A stretch of 64,000 nucleotides of DNA from Symbiodinium natans (taxonomy: Eukaryota > Sar > Dinophyceae > Suessiales > Symbiodiniaceae), in contig CAJNDS010002146.1 of the NCBI GenBank assembly GCA_905221605.1, positions 1,268,906 through 1,332,905 of the forward strand, given 5' to 3'. Every line of letters begins with the position of its first letter. Position 1 is the first letter of the stretch. Of this stretch, positions 1 through 10,737 are shown in pieces. The position numbers were made by a program, and so were the translations under genes. The notes under the pieces are model-generated. The model saw only the letters and a list, made by a program, of their open reading frames with translations, ran no database searches and had not been told where the DNA came from.

Positions 1-445
1 CTTCAACACGAGAGTTTGGCACGCGGCCGACATCGTGTGTCAAGAGCGTGTAACTTAACAAAATCCCTCTACGCCTTTCTCTATGTGCTGTGCTTGAGCC
101 AACGAGCGGTTTTTGGGGCAAGGCCTTCAGAATGTGGAAGGCCTGACGCTCTGCATGTCGACATGCCGGTTCCCAATACAGCAGATTCATAAAGACAAGT
201 TTGCATGGGGTCTTGCAAGTCTAGCGTTGGGCCTCAAGTTTGTTAAGTATAGGGATGGTGTAGGACCTTGCTAAACTATTTTTTGCTTAAGAACTTAAGA
301 ACGCCCAAAAAGGATTTGAAGGACAAAAACTCAAAACACAAAACAAACTCCCGTAAAAATGGTAATGTGGGGATTCTTATCTTGTTGTGTTAGGGGGGGG
401 GGGGTGCTTAAGCAAATAGGAGTATGCCTTGCGCCCAAAACATGC
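1..445. other. Non-coding spacer before the telomeric mosaic
   Basis: Mixed-composition sequence with no telomeric block. I see no gene. It contains one inverted-repeat element (275-419, listed separately), and telomere-like repeats begin just after it. The window start is not a chromosome end: no terminal array is present. Confidence 0.6.
275..419. mobile_element. Family L inverted-repeat element with poly-G
   Basis: The left end reads CTATTTTTTGCTTAAGAA and the right end reads GCTTAAGCAAATAG, which is its inverted counterpart. A run of about 13 G lies just inside the right end. Similar ends flank the poly-G tracts at 44799-44932 and 60273-60373. It looks like a small non-autonomous DNA element; no coding capacity is visible. 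Confidence 0.45.
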
Positions 446-3400
446 CAAACCCCAAATCCTAGATCCTAAACCCTAAAACCCCAACCCCCAAACCCTAAAA
501 CCCTAAACCCCTGAACCCTAAAACCCCAGACCCTAAACCCTAAACCCTAAACCCCAAACCCTAAACCTAAACCCTAAATCCTAAACCCCAATCTGACGCG
601 CTCCGGCGGATTGGGATGCCAGTGCGATGGCGGGGGCGGAGGCCAACCATGGCATGGCGTGAGGATCCACGTCCACCACCTTGAGGGTTTAGGGTTTAGG
701 GTTTAGGGTTTAGGGTTTAGGGATTGAGGTTTGGGTTTAGGGTTTAGGGGTTTAGGGTTTTAGGGTTTTAGGTTTAGGGAAGGAGGCAGCTGGCATATGT
801 GTACTTGTGATATGGTCACATGGTTCGCTACACCCAGAGATCGTGACACCCTCAACCCTGAAAGCTCAACCCTAAACCCCTCAACCCTAAGCCCTAAACC
901 CTAAACACTGAATCCCTGAACCCAAAAGCCCCTGAACCCTCAACCCCTCAACCCGAATCCCTAAACCCCTAAACCCCTAAACCCTAAACCCCAAAACCCC
1001 AAACCCAAAACCCCCAAACTCCTAAACCCCTAAACCGATCCAGCCGCCAGTCTGGAGGCGGCAGTCCGCCACGATAGGTCTCGCCGTAGATCATTTGTTC
1101 TCCTTCCAGGCCCGGCCCCTAATTGTCAGTTTAGGGTTTAGGGTTTAGGGTTTAGAGTTTAGAGTTTAAGGTGTATAGGGTTAGGGTTTAGGGCTTCGTT
1201 TTCAGGATTTAGGGTTTTCTGACTCGCCCCGTGTCGCACTCTCCAGCAGAGATTAATACCCTCGAGCCCTAAACCCTAAACCCTAAACCCTAAACCCCAA
1301 ACCCTAAACCCCTAAACCCTAAACTGAAACCCCGAACAAGAAGCCCCAAGCCTAAACTCGCCTAGAGAACCCGGCCCTCTTGAGTCGAACCTTCAAGTCC
1401 TTCAGGGGGGTTTAGGGTTTAGGGTTTAGGGTTTAGGGATTAGGGTTTAGGGTTTAGGGTTTGGGGTTTAGGGTTTAGGGTTTAGGGTTTAGGGTTTGGG
1501 GTTCAGGGTTTAGGGTTTAGGTAACCCCCGCCCCCCCGATAGCCCCCCAGCATTTCGGGGTTTCAGGCATCTACACCTCTGGCGGCCGCCTGCCAGGTTG
1601 TGATGTCAGTTTAGGGTTTAGGGTTTAGGGATTTTCGGGTTTAGGGCAGGACCGGGGATCGAGGAGCCCGAGAGTTTTCGGGTTTAGGGTTTAGGGATTG
1701 GAGGATCAAATGTCTGAAGCCCAAAACCCTAAACCCTGAGCCCCTGAACAACCTCAACCCTAAACCCCTACCCCTGCGTGCGGGCCTAAGCCCCTGAAAC
1801 CTTCTGAGTTTGCCCTTGGCCTTATGTAGTCTGGAGCTTAGGGTTGAAATGGGTTTAAGCTTCGGGGGTCAAACCGGGGAGAACCAGCCGAAACAAGCTG
1901 TCGGGTCTTCGGGTTAGGGCTTCAGGGTTTTAGGGTTTGGGGTTTAAGGCTTTAGAGCTTGGGGCTTCAGGGCTTTAGGGTTTTGGGGTTTTGGGGGTTG
2001 AGAGGGGTGCCCTGGCGGTGGCCTACAAATGCTGGCGCGACCGTGGCCACGGAACTCCTGGGCGCCTTCGCCCCCCCTGGGTGCAGCCACCTGGGCGCGG
2101 AGTTAGGGTTTAGGGTCTAGGGTTTGCTGTTTAGGGTTTGGGGTTTAGGGATAAATTCAACCAACAAATCAAAGGCCTTTGCGTAGAGAAAAGACCTGCT
2201 TTGGGGACCCTAAACCCTAACCCTACCCCCCCCCCCCCCCCCCCCCCCCCCCTTGAGGGGCCTGGCTCAACCCTACCCCAAAAAAACCCCAAGGCTTGAG
2301 CCCTAAGCCCTCAATCCTAAACTAAGCCTCAACCCTAAACCCCAAACCATAAAACAATAAACCCGGAACCCTAAACCCTAAACCCAACCCTTATTGCTTG
2401 GAGTCCAGCGACTTGAGCGCTATATAAATCACCATGCTCACGTGGATGCGCTGGGCCGGGCCGAGGCGGGTCGCGTAGCGTTAAAATTAAATCTAAACCC
2501 TAAACCCTAAACCCCAAACCCTAAACCCTAAACCGTCCGTAAGTAAGACCAACTTTGGGGCTACTTAGTGCCGACTTGGGGTTCAGGGTGGCTTGCCGGG
2601 GTCGAGGGTTTAGGGCTTGTGCTGAGCTGAAGACTACGTTAGGGTTTAGGGTTTAAGGTTTAGGGTTTAGGGTTTAGGGTTTAAGGTTTAGGGTTTAAGG
2701 TTTACGGCTTAGGGTTCAGGGAAGGGTGGATCCATGTTACATAACTCCACGGTTTGGGGCTTTGGTTTGCAGTTGTAGGGCTTAGGGCTTTACGGCTTGT
2801 TAGCATCCCATAGGCTCCAAAGGGCCTAGAAACCTCCACCCGTAACCCCGCAAGCCCTTTCTGGCTCTCTCTTATTCTTGAATAGGGTCAGAGTTGGGCC
2901 GTTGCTTCTCAGACCTTCTCCAGGGTCTAGGATTTAGGGTTCAGGGTTTAGGGCAATTTTGCTCAGGGGCTTGAGGTGTAAGGATTTAGGGTTCAGGGTT
3001 TACAGGGCCTAGGGTTTATACAGCGTTGCAGGGTTTGGGTTTGAGGGTTTAGGCACCTTTCTTCGCAAGGGCCGAGTTGAGGTTTAGGGTTTGGGGCAAC
3101 AGTTGAAAGGTCTTAGCGGCGGTGGCGGGGGTGATTGAGGGGTCCTGCATCTCATAAGGGGTATCCAAGCATAAAACAAAACGCGAATGATCCTACAGCC
3201 TAAACCTTGAACCCTAAACCCTAAACCCTAAACCCTAAACCCTAAACCCTAAACCCTAAACCCTAAACCCTAAACCCTGAACCCCACATGAAAGGAGGTC
3301 GAGAAGCGGCTGCTGCTGCGGAATCATCTGGGCCATGGCTGCTTGAAGGGCCCAAAGAAATGCAACTCTTCCACACCCCGAGCTGGAGTCCTCCTGGCCC

Positions 3401-3640
3401 TAAACCCTAAACCCTAAACCCTAATCGCCTGAAATCCCAGTTCGGGCTACACCCAACCTACTGCCCTCCAGACCTGCACTTCCGCGACAACTTGCTGAGC
3501 TGTACTTAAACCCGTGCGCCGCCAGTCAAAATCATAGAAGCTGCCAAACTCATCCCCGTGTCGGCCCTAGAGGTGACTGAGCAGAACAAGGATTTAGGGT
3601 TTAGGGTTTAGGGTTTAGGGTTGAGTTTGGGACGCAAGCA
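446..3640. repeat. Dense mosaic of short interstitial telomeric blocks
   Basis: About seventeen telomere-like blocks. CCCTAAA-oriented blocks lie near 446-592, 849-1036, 1266-1335, 1724-1768, 2208-2225, 2268-2392, 2493-2535, 3210-3280 and 3399-3424. TTTAGGG-oriented blocks lie near 683-780, 1130-1218, 1405-1521, 1610-1699, 2102-2148, 2638-2712, 2920-3090 and 3592-3624. In the first 1.5 kb the orientation alternates block by block. Spacers are 60-150 bp, higher in GC and unrelated to each other. A run of 27 C sits at 2226-2252. Many blocks are degenerate (TTTGGGG, TTCAGGG, CCCTGAA), so they are old. I see no gene here. Confidence 0.9.
3210..3280 (-). repeat. Interstitial telomeric array, CCCTAAA orientation
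   Basis: About ten near-perfect CCCTAAA units. It is the cleanest array in the first 6 kb and marks a younger or better conserved block among degenerate neighbours. Confidence 0.95.
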
Positions 3641-4015
3641 TGATCAAGGATGTGGGAGGACGCCCGAGGATCATGGCCCCTGGTAAATTTTACTAGGTGG
3701 TAATTCCATACGGAGCCAGGTATTTCGGGTACACCAAAAGGGGCCGTGTCGAAATTAAGCCCAGCCCCCTTGGGAACCTGCCGCACGCGTGAATGTAGTG
3801 TCGTGACTTAATTCTACTTCATTGCAACATCCCATGCTGCTCGCTGAAACGGTGCACGAAACATCGTATGCCTCGTGCCAGTTTTCGCATCCCTGCACTC
3901 ACCGACACATTCTTGCTGCAAGACAGTGCTGCCATCAGATGAAGAGGGGCGAGTACCAACTGACAGAGCCAACTCATTCGCTCTCGTGGGTTGGGTACTA
4001 GGTCTCCGGTATCTT
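3641..4015. other. Unique spacer, no gene seen
   Basis: About 375 bp without telomeric repeats. Short open frames of 60-70 codons occur on both strands, but none has recognisable sequence or support as an exon. Confidence 0.5.
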
Positions 4016-4126
4016 GGGGGGCAAATGAACCCAAAAATTGGGGGCTGCCCTATACTACTATAATCCCCATTCAGGTATGTGAACCCTAGACCCAGAACCC
4101 TTTTAGGGCCAGCTCATTTCGTCCCC
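4016..4126. mobile_element. Family B inverted-repeat element (MITE-like)
   Basis: The left end is GGGGGGCAAATGAACCC and the right end is CTCATTTCGTCCCC, imperfect inverted counterparts. They match the ends of the copies at 13269-13371 and 54691-54797. The interior has the family's 'ctatactactataatccc' type sequence. It is non-coding and about 110 bp long. Confidence 0.55.
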
Positions 4127-4303
4127 ACGCTAGCTGCGGACTGTTTCTTCTTCACGCTGCACGTGTCAACTGAAGGCCGTAGTCGTAAATGGCCACCGCG
4201 TTGCCGTTTGCCTTCCACGGATCCAGATATCTTCACACTCGAAACCCTAGAGCCTCGCGCAAGTGAGTACAATCAATACATAGCTATATATATATATATA
4301 TGC

Positions 4304-4338
<35 letters not shown>

Positions 4339-4560
4339 CTACCCCCCCCCCCCCCCCCCCCAGCGACCTACCCTTTTTAGGCCTTTTTAGGCCTTTTTAA
4401 CAAAAAATCACAAAGAAGACCCAAAAGTCGCGTAGTTAATCGCCGGGTAATGAAGGACAGTTACTGGGACACCCACCTCACAGACCCCGATAAGCCAGCA
4501 TTGGAAGAATCCACATTTTGAATCTGAAACGGACAATGCTGTTTTTAGATGTTTAGATCA
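4127..4560. other. Spacer with TA microsatellite and poly-C
   Basis: A TA-rich tract at 4282-4338 is followed by about 20 C (4341-4360) and then GACCTACCCTTTTTAGG. The reverse complement of this arrangement, TA tract plus G-run plus AAAAGGGTAGGTC, recurs at 6429-6478. The two look like inverted copies of one unit bracketing the AT-rich island. A 103-codon frame here reads through the TA and C tracts and is not a gene. Confidence 0.6.
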
Positions 4561-6060
4561 GTGTTGTTCTATGCAAATTGTGCGTTTCAAGGGCCATTAC
4601 TGTTTTGTTGAGCAACTAATTTATTTATACAATTGTGTTTGTACGAGGCAAAGTATTAATCAAATCGTGAAACTTTTTTCTTGGTTCTATGCGAATTTAG
4701 CTACTAGAGTAATTATTAAGCAAAGAGCCCAATTTGACTCAAGTGAATACTATTTAAAGGAGCATACTCAACCAAGATACGAAATAAACACCATTCTCAA
4801 CCAAAAAAATGGCAAAGTGTGCGTTTAAAGTGCAAATACTGTATTTATACAATTGTGTTTGTACTAGGCAAAGTATGCTCTCTGAAAGTCCACTGAAATA
4901 CCTTATGTTTGCATATTCATGAATCGGTTTTATTTTTGAAAAATTCATTTTATGCGAATTTAGCTACTAGAGTAATTATTAAGCAAATAGCCCAACTTGA
5001 CTCAAGTGAATACCATTTAAAGGACCATACTCAACCAAAATACGAAAGAAGCACCATATTTAACCAAAATATGGCAAAGTGTGGTTTAAAGTGCAAATAG
5101 TGCTTTGTTGAGCAACTAATGCATTGAAACAGTTGTGTTTATACCAGGCAAAGTATTATTGAAGTACTATCTGCAAAGTCAAATGAAACACCTTATGTTT
5201 ACATATTCATGAAACAATTTTTTTGAAGTATTCGTTCTATGCGAATTTAACTACTAGAGGAATTCTTAAGCAAATAGCCCAATTTGACTCAAGTGAATAC
5301 TATTTAAAGGACCATACTCAACCAAATACGAAATAAACACTTGCGGAATGGAAACGGTTCTACCTACATAACAATGAGACAAAGATTGCTGAAGCATTCA
5401 CTAAAGACCACTTATATACTATGTCTGAAAAGCACAATTTGCATGAGCAAGCTTAAAAATGCACAATAATGGAAATAGAAGCGGTTCTACTTACATAACG
5501 ATGAAACAAAGATGTCTGAAGTATTCAATAAAGACCACATATATACTATGCTTGAAAAACGCAACTTGCACAATCAGGCTTAACAAATGCACAAGAATCC
5601 TAGAAAAGTACTTAGTGAACGCCATACACAAGCAAATTCACAAATACATAAAAACATCCAAAAGCGCAAGCTTTTCAGGAGAATCTCTGGTAAAGTTTGG
5701 ATTATAGGGTTTTGGGGTATTCCTGGACGAGTAGGAGTCACTTTTTAAGCAAACAATTCTAAGCAATAAATGCTTTTTCTCAAGACAAGTATTGCAAATG
5801 CTGCTTCTAGATAATTAATCGCATCTACCAGGCAAATATTATCCATGCGAATGGAGCTACCAGAGCACCAAGTAATGGCTGAATAAGGTCTACTACACTT
5901 GAGTACAACCAAAAGATGCACTAAACACTTGCGGCTCTACTTACATAATAACGAAACAAATAGTTCTGAAGCACTAGAAAGACCACTTGTATACTATTTC
6001 TGAAAAGCACAATTAGCATAAGCACACTTAAAAATGCGTAGTTGTTGCCTCGTGACCGTG
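4561..6060. repeat. AT-rich island of composite tandem repeats
   Basis: Two repeat modules. Module one starts TTCTATGCGAATTTAGCTAC and continues through 'attattaagcaaatagccc' and 'gactcaagtgaata'. Copies begin near 4685, 4948 and 5234 (period ~265-285 bp), and a diverged copy begins near 5847. Module two carries GCGGTTCTACTTACATAA, then 'aagaccac' and 'tatactat'. Copies begin near 5350, 5470 and 5930 (about 120 bp). The base composition differs sharply from the GC-rich, telomere-rich surroundings, and no telomeric block occurs inside. A related fragment, TTCTATGCGAATATA, appears at 33664-33678. The repeats look satellite-like; short open frames through them are artefacts. Confidence 0.85.
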
Positions 6061-6064
6061 AAGG

Positions 6065-6311
6065 CGAACCAAAAAGCCAAAATACCAAAACCAAAAAACC
6101 AAAAAAAACAAAACCAAAAAAAACAAAAAAACCAAAACCAAAAAAACCAAAAACACCAAAAAAAACAATTTTCCGGGACTCTTGGAGAAGCCTCATAGGG
6201 ATTTCCTGAGAGTCCCGGAAAATTGTTTTTTTTGGTATTTTTGTTTTTTTTGGTTTTGGTTTTTTTGGTTTTGGTTTTTTGGTTTTTTTGGTTTTGGTAT
6301 TTTTGGTTTTT
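6065..6311. repeat. Large foldback (inverted repeat) of CCAAAA / TTTTGG
   Basis: Two arms of about 110 bp (roughly 6065-6182 and 6209-6311) are imperfect reverse complements around a 26-bp loop (6183-6208). The inner part is the best match: CAATTTTCCGGGACTCT on the left and AGAGTCCCGGAAAATTG on the right. The outer parts are A-rich CCAAAA runs facing T-rich GGTTTT runs. On one strand this would form a very long hairpin. It could be a foldback transposon or an unstable palindrome. The 91-codon frame across it is a repeat artefact. Confidence 0.9.
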
Positions 6312-6428
6312 CTACTGTCCCGTGTATGCGATTTTAGTTGTATTTTAGTCTACGCCCTAGGAAATACGCTCTTTTGCACACCGAGTTTGCTTGCAGTGCA
6401 GCTGGGTGACTTGAGACAAGGCGAAAAA

Positions 6429-6480
6429 GGGTAGGTCACTCGGGGGGGGGGGGGGGGTACCATATATATATATATATAAA
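6429..6480. repeat. Poly-G plus TA microsatellite, inverted copy of 4282-4380
   Basis: AAAAAGGGTAGGTCACTC is followed by about 16 G and then a TA tract. It matches the reverse complement of the sequence at 4282-4380, so a common unit exists in inverted orientation on both sides of the AT-rich island. Confidence 0.7.
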
Positions 6481-6589
6481 CATGTATCCCTAAGGCCTAG
6501 ATCCTAAACCCTAAACCCTAAACCCTGATATTATAGGCACGTACAGAGTATTTGTGAGGGCGCCTTGAGGACCTCATTGCACGAAGCAG

Positions 6590-6766
6590 GGTTTATATGA
6601 CCAGAATCCCCAAAAGGACACCCAAGTTTGCAACCCTCACCAAAAAAATCTGTGTAAGAGAAATAGGGTTTAGGGTTTAGGGTTTGGGGTTTAGGGTTTA
6701 GGGTTTAGCGTTTAGGGTTTGGAGGAATCCTAAATACACTCACCAATGACAGTAATTACTATAACT
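6590..6766. mobile_element. Family K fragment interrupted by telomeric repeats
   Basis: The left part has 'gggtttatatgacc' and 'aaaaggacaccca'. The right part has 'tacactcaccaatgacagtaa'. Both match the intact copy at 44611-44724. A TTTAGGG block (6665-6722) lies between them. This is one of several elements here split by telomeric DNA. Confidence 0.5.
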
Positions 6767-6768
6767 TA

Positions 6769-6871
6769 GTAGCCCAGTAACCACATCATAATAAGGGCAC
6801 CCTTTTGTTGGCTGGTTACTTTATAAGGGAACCAGAACCCAAAAGAAAAGAAAAGGGTACCACTGGGCTAC
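6769..6871. mobile_element. Family A inverted-repeat element (MITE-like)
   Basis: Ends are GTAGCCCAGT and ACTGGGCTAC, perfect 10-bp inverted counterparts. The interior shows the family core: 'aagggcaccctttt', then 'ttataagggaacc', then an A-rich stretch and GGGTACC. It is 103 bp and non-coding. Close relatives lie at 8567-8712 and 17989-18097. Confidence 0.8.
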
Positions 6872-7051
6872 CAAGATACCCTAAACCCCAAACCCCAAAC
6901 CCCAAACCCCAAACCCTAAACCCTAAACCCTAAACCCTAAACCCTGTTTCGCATGTATCCACTGGATGGCTGGATGCAAGCATAAACTCTCGGTTCTCCA
7001 GACTGCGCGGCAATGTCTGCGCGTTGCGCTCCGAAGCGTCTCTACCAATCC

Positions 7052-7196
7052 AGGGTTTAGGGTTTAGGATTTAGGGTTTAGGGTTTAGGGTTAGGGTTTA
7101 GGGTTTAGGGTTTAGGGTTTAGGGTTTAGGGTTTAGGGTTTAGGGTTTAGGGTTTAGGGTTTCGGATGGTTTCGGGTTTAGGGTTTAGGGTTTAGA
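7052..7196 (+). repeat. Interstitial telomeric array, TTTAGGG orientation
   Basis: About sixteen TTTAGGG units, then a short GC-containing break near 7164-7170, then three or four more. Mostly perfect, with one TTAGGG hexamer unit. Confidence 0.95.
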
Positions 7197-7630
7197 GTTG
7201 AGTTTCAAAGGGCGCACTCTCCAACATCCTGATTGTGAACCCCGAAGCCGCAGACTAAGCACTGCAAATAAAAGCGCTGGCAGAGCCTCGATGTAGTGTT
7301 CGTCCACAGGCTGCAAGAACACTGCTACGCGCAGCTGCCCTGACACTGAATCACCTGGCTTTCTGTGGTCAGTTCGAAAGAAGGGGCCCTTCGGTTTGCC
7401 GTGGGTTTTGGGGATTCGCGTCAAAGCAGACAAGACAAGTTTAACAAGAGATTGTCCCAGGACGGGCAGCGAACCCTAAACCCCCTAAATCCCTAAACCC
7501 TTAACTACCCTAAACCGTAAACCTTAAACCCTAACCCTCAACTATCCTAACCCTAAACCCTAAACCCTAAGCCCTCAACCGAGGGTCGATTAGGATCCTG
7601 TACCCTACAAGGGCCTAAAATGTCGTCCCC

Positions 7631-7883
7631 TGACTTGGAGGTTCATAGGTACTTCTAAGCCCCAAGTCTACCTGTACTTATAAGCCACCCCTAGGTCACC
7701 TAAGTAGGTTCTACTTGTACTGATCAGCACCCTAGTAGGCTCAAATTGTACTTATAAGCCCCCCTAAGTCCCCTAAATAGGTTCTAACTGCAAGCCCCCT
7801 AAGTCCCCTAAGTAGGTTCTAATTAGAACTGCACTTCCAAAGCCCCTTAAGAAGGTTATAAGTAGACTTGTAAATTGGGGTTC
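7631..7883. mobile_element. Family F element, expanded copy abutting a telomeric block
   Basis: The left end TGACTTGGAGGTTCATAGGT matches family F. Inside, a phrase of the type 'cttataagcc..cctaagtcccctaagtaggttcta' occurs three times, making this copy internally amplified and longer than the ~125-bp copies at 15399 and 18642. No right inverted end is visible; the element runs into a CCCTAAA block starting at 7884. Confidence 0.6.
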
Positions 7884-8566
7884 AAACCCTAAACCCTAAA
7901 CCCTAAACCCTCAACCCTAAACCCTCAACCCTCAACCCTAAACCCTAAACCCTAAACCTCCAAGCACTCCCTGCCAAGCTGCCTTCTCTACGGAGTGACG
8001 TGAGCACCTGAAGATGCAGAGTGAAGGTGGCCAAACCCCAAACCCTAAGCCATATAGACCCTAAACCCTAAACCCCAAACCCCAAACCCTAAACCCTAAA
8101 CCCTAAACCCTAAACCCTAAACCCTAACCGTACGAAAGCTGACAGTTTAGGGTTGAGGGTATGGGATTTTTAGGGCTACGGAATCTGGATAACATGTTTT
8201 TTTCGTACTTACATTTAGTGTAGCGCTGAGGGCATGGTTTTGAGGGTTAGTTTAGGGTTCAGGGGATTTAGGTTCAGAGCTCTATGGTTCAAGGCACTCT
8301 TGCGTTTGACAGGTTAAAGGATTGAACACTTAAGGGTTCAAGGTTTAGTTCGGGCTTGGCTGGAGAGAGCTGGAACCCGAAACCCGAAACAATCCTGAAA
8401 CCAAAAACCCTTCTTAAGGCTTTTGGGGTTTAGGGTTCAAGGTTTGTAAGGTTTATAGGGTTTACAGGGCTTTAGAGGGTTCATAGGGTTTGGGGAGCCG
8501 TTGCCTTGTAGTCGGCCACGCCATCAGGGGCCAGAAGCTCATCCTTGGCTGTCTTCAGAAGACTTG

Positions 8567-8712
8567 GTAGCCCAGTAACCAGATTCTAATTAGGGTTTAG
8601 GGTTAGTCGCCCAGCAGCCATATTCTAATAAGGGCACCCTTTTTTTGGGTTGGTTGGTTACTTTATAAGGGAACCTTGAACCAAAAAAATGGAAAAGGGT
8701 ACCACTGCGCTA
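8567..8712. mobile_element. Family A element split by telomeric repeats with duplicated flank
   Basis: Outer ends are GTAGCCCAGT and ACTGCGCTAC. After the first ~25 bp (GCCCAGTAACCAGATTCTAAT) comes a short telomeric insert (TAGGGTTTAGGG, about 8591-8606). A second, diverged copy of the same element start follows (CGCCCAGCAGCCATATTCTAAT), and then the normal family interior. So the telomeric insert sits between two copies of the target sequence. Confidence 0.75.
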
Positions 8713-10258
8713 CCTAGAAGAGGTTCTGTGGGTGACCTTCTCCGTGCCAGAGATTTTTGGGGGGATGACCCGAACCCCGAGAGGGCTTGCGGTTTAGGGT
8801 CTAGGGTCTAGGGTCTAGGGTTTTGGCTTTAGGGTTTAGGTCCAGGGTTTACGGTATATGTTATCCCAATCTTGGGTTCATATTACCAAGGGTGTCAAAA
8901 GAGTTGAGGAATGCTGGGTGTGGTCTCTATACCGCGCAAACTCCTTGCACATTTTCACAATGCCAAGATTAGGGTTAGGGTTTAGGGTTTAGGACTTGGT
9001 TTCGAGTGGAACTGCAGGGGGGAGGGGGGCTTGCCGACCTGAATGCCAGCGCTCTCAGGTTAACCTACCAGGCCCTAAGCCTTGAACCCTACCTACACCC
9101 TACACCCTACACCCCAGACCCTAGACACTAGACCCTGAACCCCTAAACCCCTAAACCCCTAAACCCCTAAACCCCGAAACCCCTAAACCCCTGAACCCCT
9201 GAACCCCTAAACCCCTAAACCCCTAAACCCCTAAACCCTAAACCAAAGAGCCTCGACAATCCACGGCCTGAGGCCTTTGGTGAAGGCTTTTCCAGGGCGA
9301 GCGATTTGGAAGCCGAAATCCCTATGCACACAAACCTAGACTGCAACTTTAAAGGGTTTAAGGGCTTAGGGGTTTTAGCTCTAAACTCTCCAAACTTGAT
9401 CCCTGAAGCCCGGGGCGAAAACTTCAAGACTTCCTAAGCCCCCAAGCCATGCAGCCCCAACATTTAAACCCTAAACCATCAAAACTGAGACCGCCTAAAC
9501 CCCCTAAGACTCTTCGGTGGGTCTGGCCCTGCTCTAAAGTCAAGAAGCCTTCTGATGGATCCACTCCACCTCACAGGTTTGGGGTTTAGGGTTTGGGCGG
9601 TTTGGGGTTTGGGGTTTGGGGTTTACGTTACAACCCTTACAACCCTTGCAACCCTTGCAACCCTTGCATTAAAAGGACCGATCCAATGGAGATGCCCAAA
9701 TCGGCTCGTTAAAAAACAACGCCCAACATTCACCTATACAGAACCCAAAAAAAACCCAAGCCAGGGTTCGGGAGAAACCCGCTAAGAACCAAAGACAAAC
9801 CTGAAAAAAAACAGGCGGCAACCAAGCACATGCTACGAGACATAGACCATGGCTTTGGCACCCCGCCTCACCTGCATAGGGGGGGGGGTGGGGGGGGGGG
9901 GGGGGGGTTGGGGGGGGGAGAGTGAGGAGGGGGAGGGCGAGGGAAGGGGTGGGGTGGGGGCTTTTTTGGGTTTTGATTGGTTTTTTTTCACGTTCTGTTC
10001 ACGTTTTTTGCGCGTTTTTTTCGCGTTTTTTTTTTCACGTTTTTCCTAAGGAACACAAGAGCCCCCTCCCCTCCCCCCCTGTCCTCGCCCCCCCCTGCCC
10101 TGCCCCCCCCCCCCCCCCCTCGAAATTTTGTATCAGGTTGTTTTCAGGTTGTTTTCGGCTTTTTCTGATTTCACGGCTTGGGTTTTATCTGGGTTTTATA
10201 CAGGATTTATACAGGTTTTGTTTATGGTATATCCGTGTTTGTCTCCATGCCTCGAACC
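8713..10258. repeat. Telomeric mosaic and G/C homopolymer region
   Basis: Degenerate telomeric blocks lie at 8789-8850, 8970-8993, 9070-9243 (mostly an 8-bp CCCCTAAA variant), 9450-9500 and 9580-9625. A CCCTTGCAA array lies at 9630-9668. From 9860 to 10120 the sequence is low complexity: long G runs (9880-9920), GGGGAGG-type sequence, T-rich CACGTTTTT repeats and a C run near 10104-10120. Open frames of up to 178 codons across this stretch follow the low-complexity composition and I do not accept them as genes. Confidence 0.8.
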
Positions 10259-10390
10259 TTCTAACCCTTGCAACCCTTGCAACCCTTGCAACCCTTGCCA
10301 CCCTTGCAACCCTTGCAACCCTCACAACTCTTACAGCCCTCACAACCCTTACAACCCTCACAACCCTAAACCCGAGAACCCTAAAACCCC
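10259..10390 (-). repeat. CCCTTGCAA / CCCTCACAA 9-bp tandem array
   Basis: About thirteen 9-bp units of the form CCCTTGCAA, changing to CCCTCACAA and CCCTTACAA, ending in ordinary CCCTAAA. Nine is a multiple of three, so two strands stay open and produce artefactual frames. A smaller array of the same unit lies at 9630-9668. Confidence 0.9.
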
Positions 10391-10737
10391 AAACCCAGGG
10401 GATTGGGAGCTGCAGGCCCTTATACTGGCGCATGGCCTTGAGAATCGCAAATCCCTGAGTCCTAAACGCGCTGGTAGGTGCGTGCCACAAACCCTACAAG
10501 CGCTTGCAGCCCTATCTTATTTTGGCGCGCGAAGCCCAAACCTCGACTGGAGCACTCCATGAGCCCCCCAAACCCATGAAAGCAAAAGCCCTAAACCCTA
10601 AACCCTAAACCCCAAAAAATAAACTCTCTGAGCCGAGGTGCAGAGAGGCACTGCGCATCATCATTCCAGACTTGCCCCGCCAGCCACGTCGATGTCACGG
10701 TCCGCTCAGTTAGGTTGCCCTGTCTCGAGGAGGCTCT

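Larger units (their letters stand above)
6500..8560. repeat. Telomeric mosaic
   Basis: Telomeric blocks lie at 6501-6527 (C), 6665-6722 (G), 6878-6945 (C), 7052-7163 and 7171-7196 (G), 7472-7580 (C, degenerate), 7884-7958 (C), 8033-8127 (C) and 8433-8490 (G, degenerate). C and G give the strand orientation. The spacer 7197-7470 is unique and holds only a short frame ending in telomeric sequence. Elements of families A, F and K are listed separately. I see no gene. Confidence 0.85.

Noticed and set aside
1370..1410. Possible tRNA B box on the minus strand (GGTTCGACTC)
   Set aside because: No A box at the right distance and no T-arm or acceptor pairing.
9922..10562. Open frames of 144-178 codons
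   Set aside because: They follow G/T/C homopolymers and the CCCTTGCAA array; composition is purely repeat-driven.
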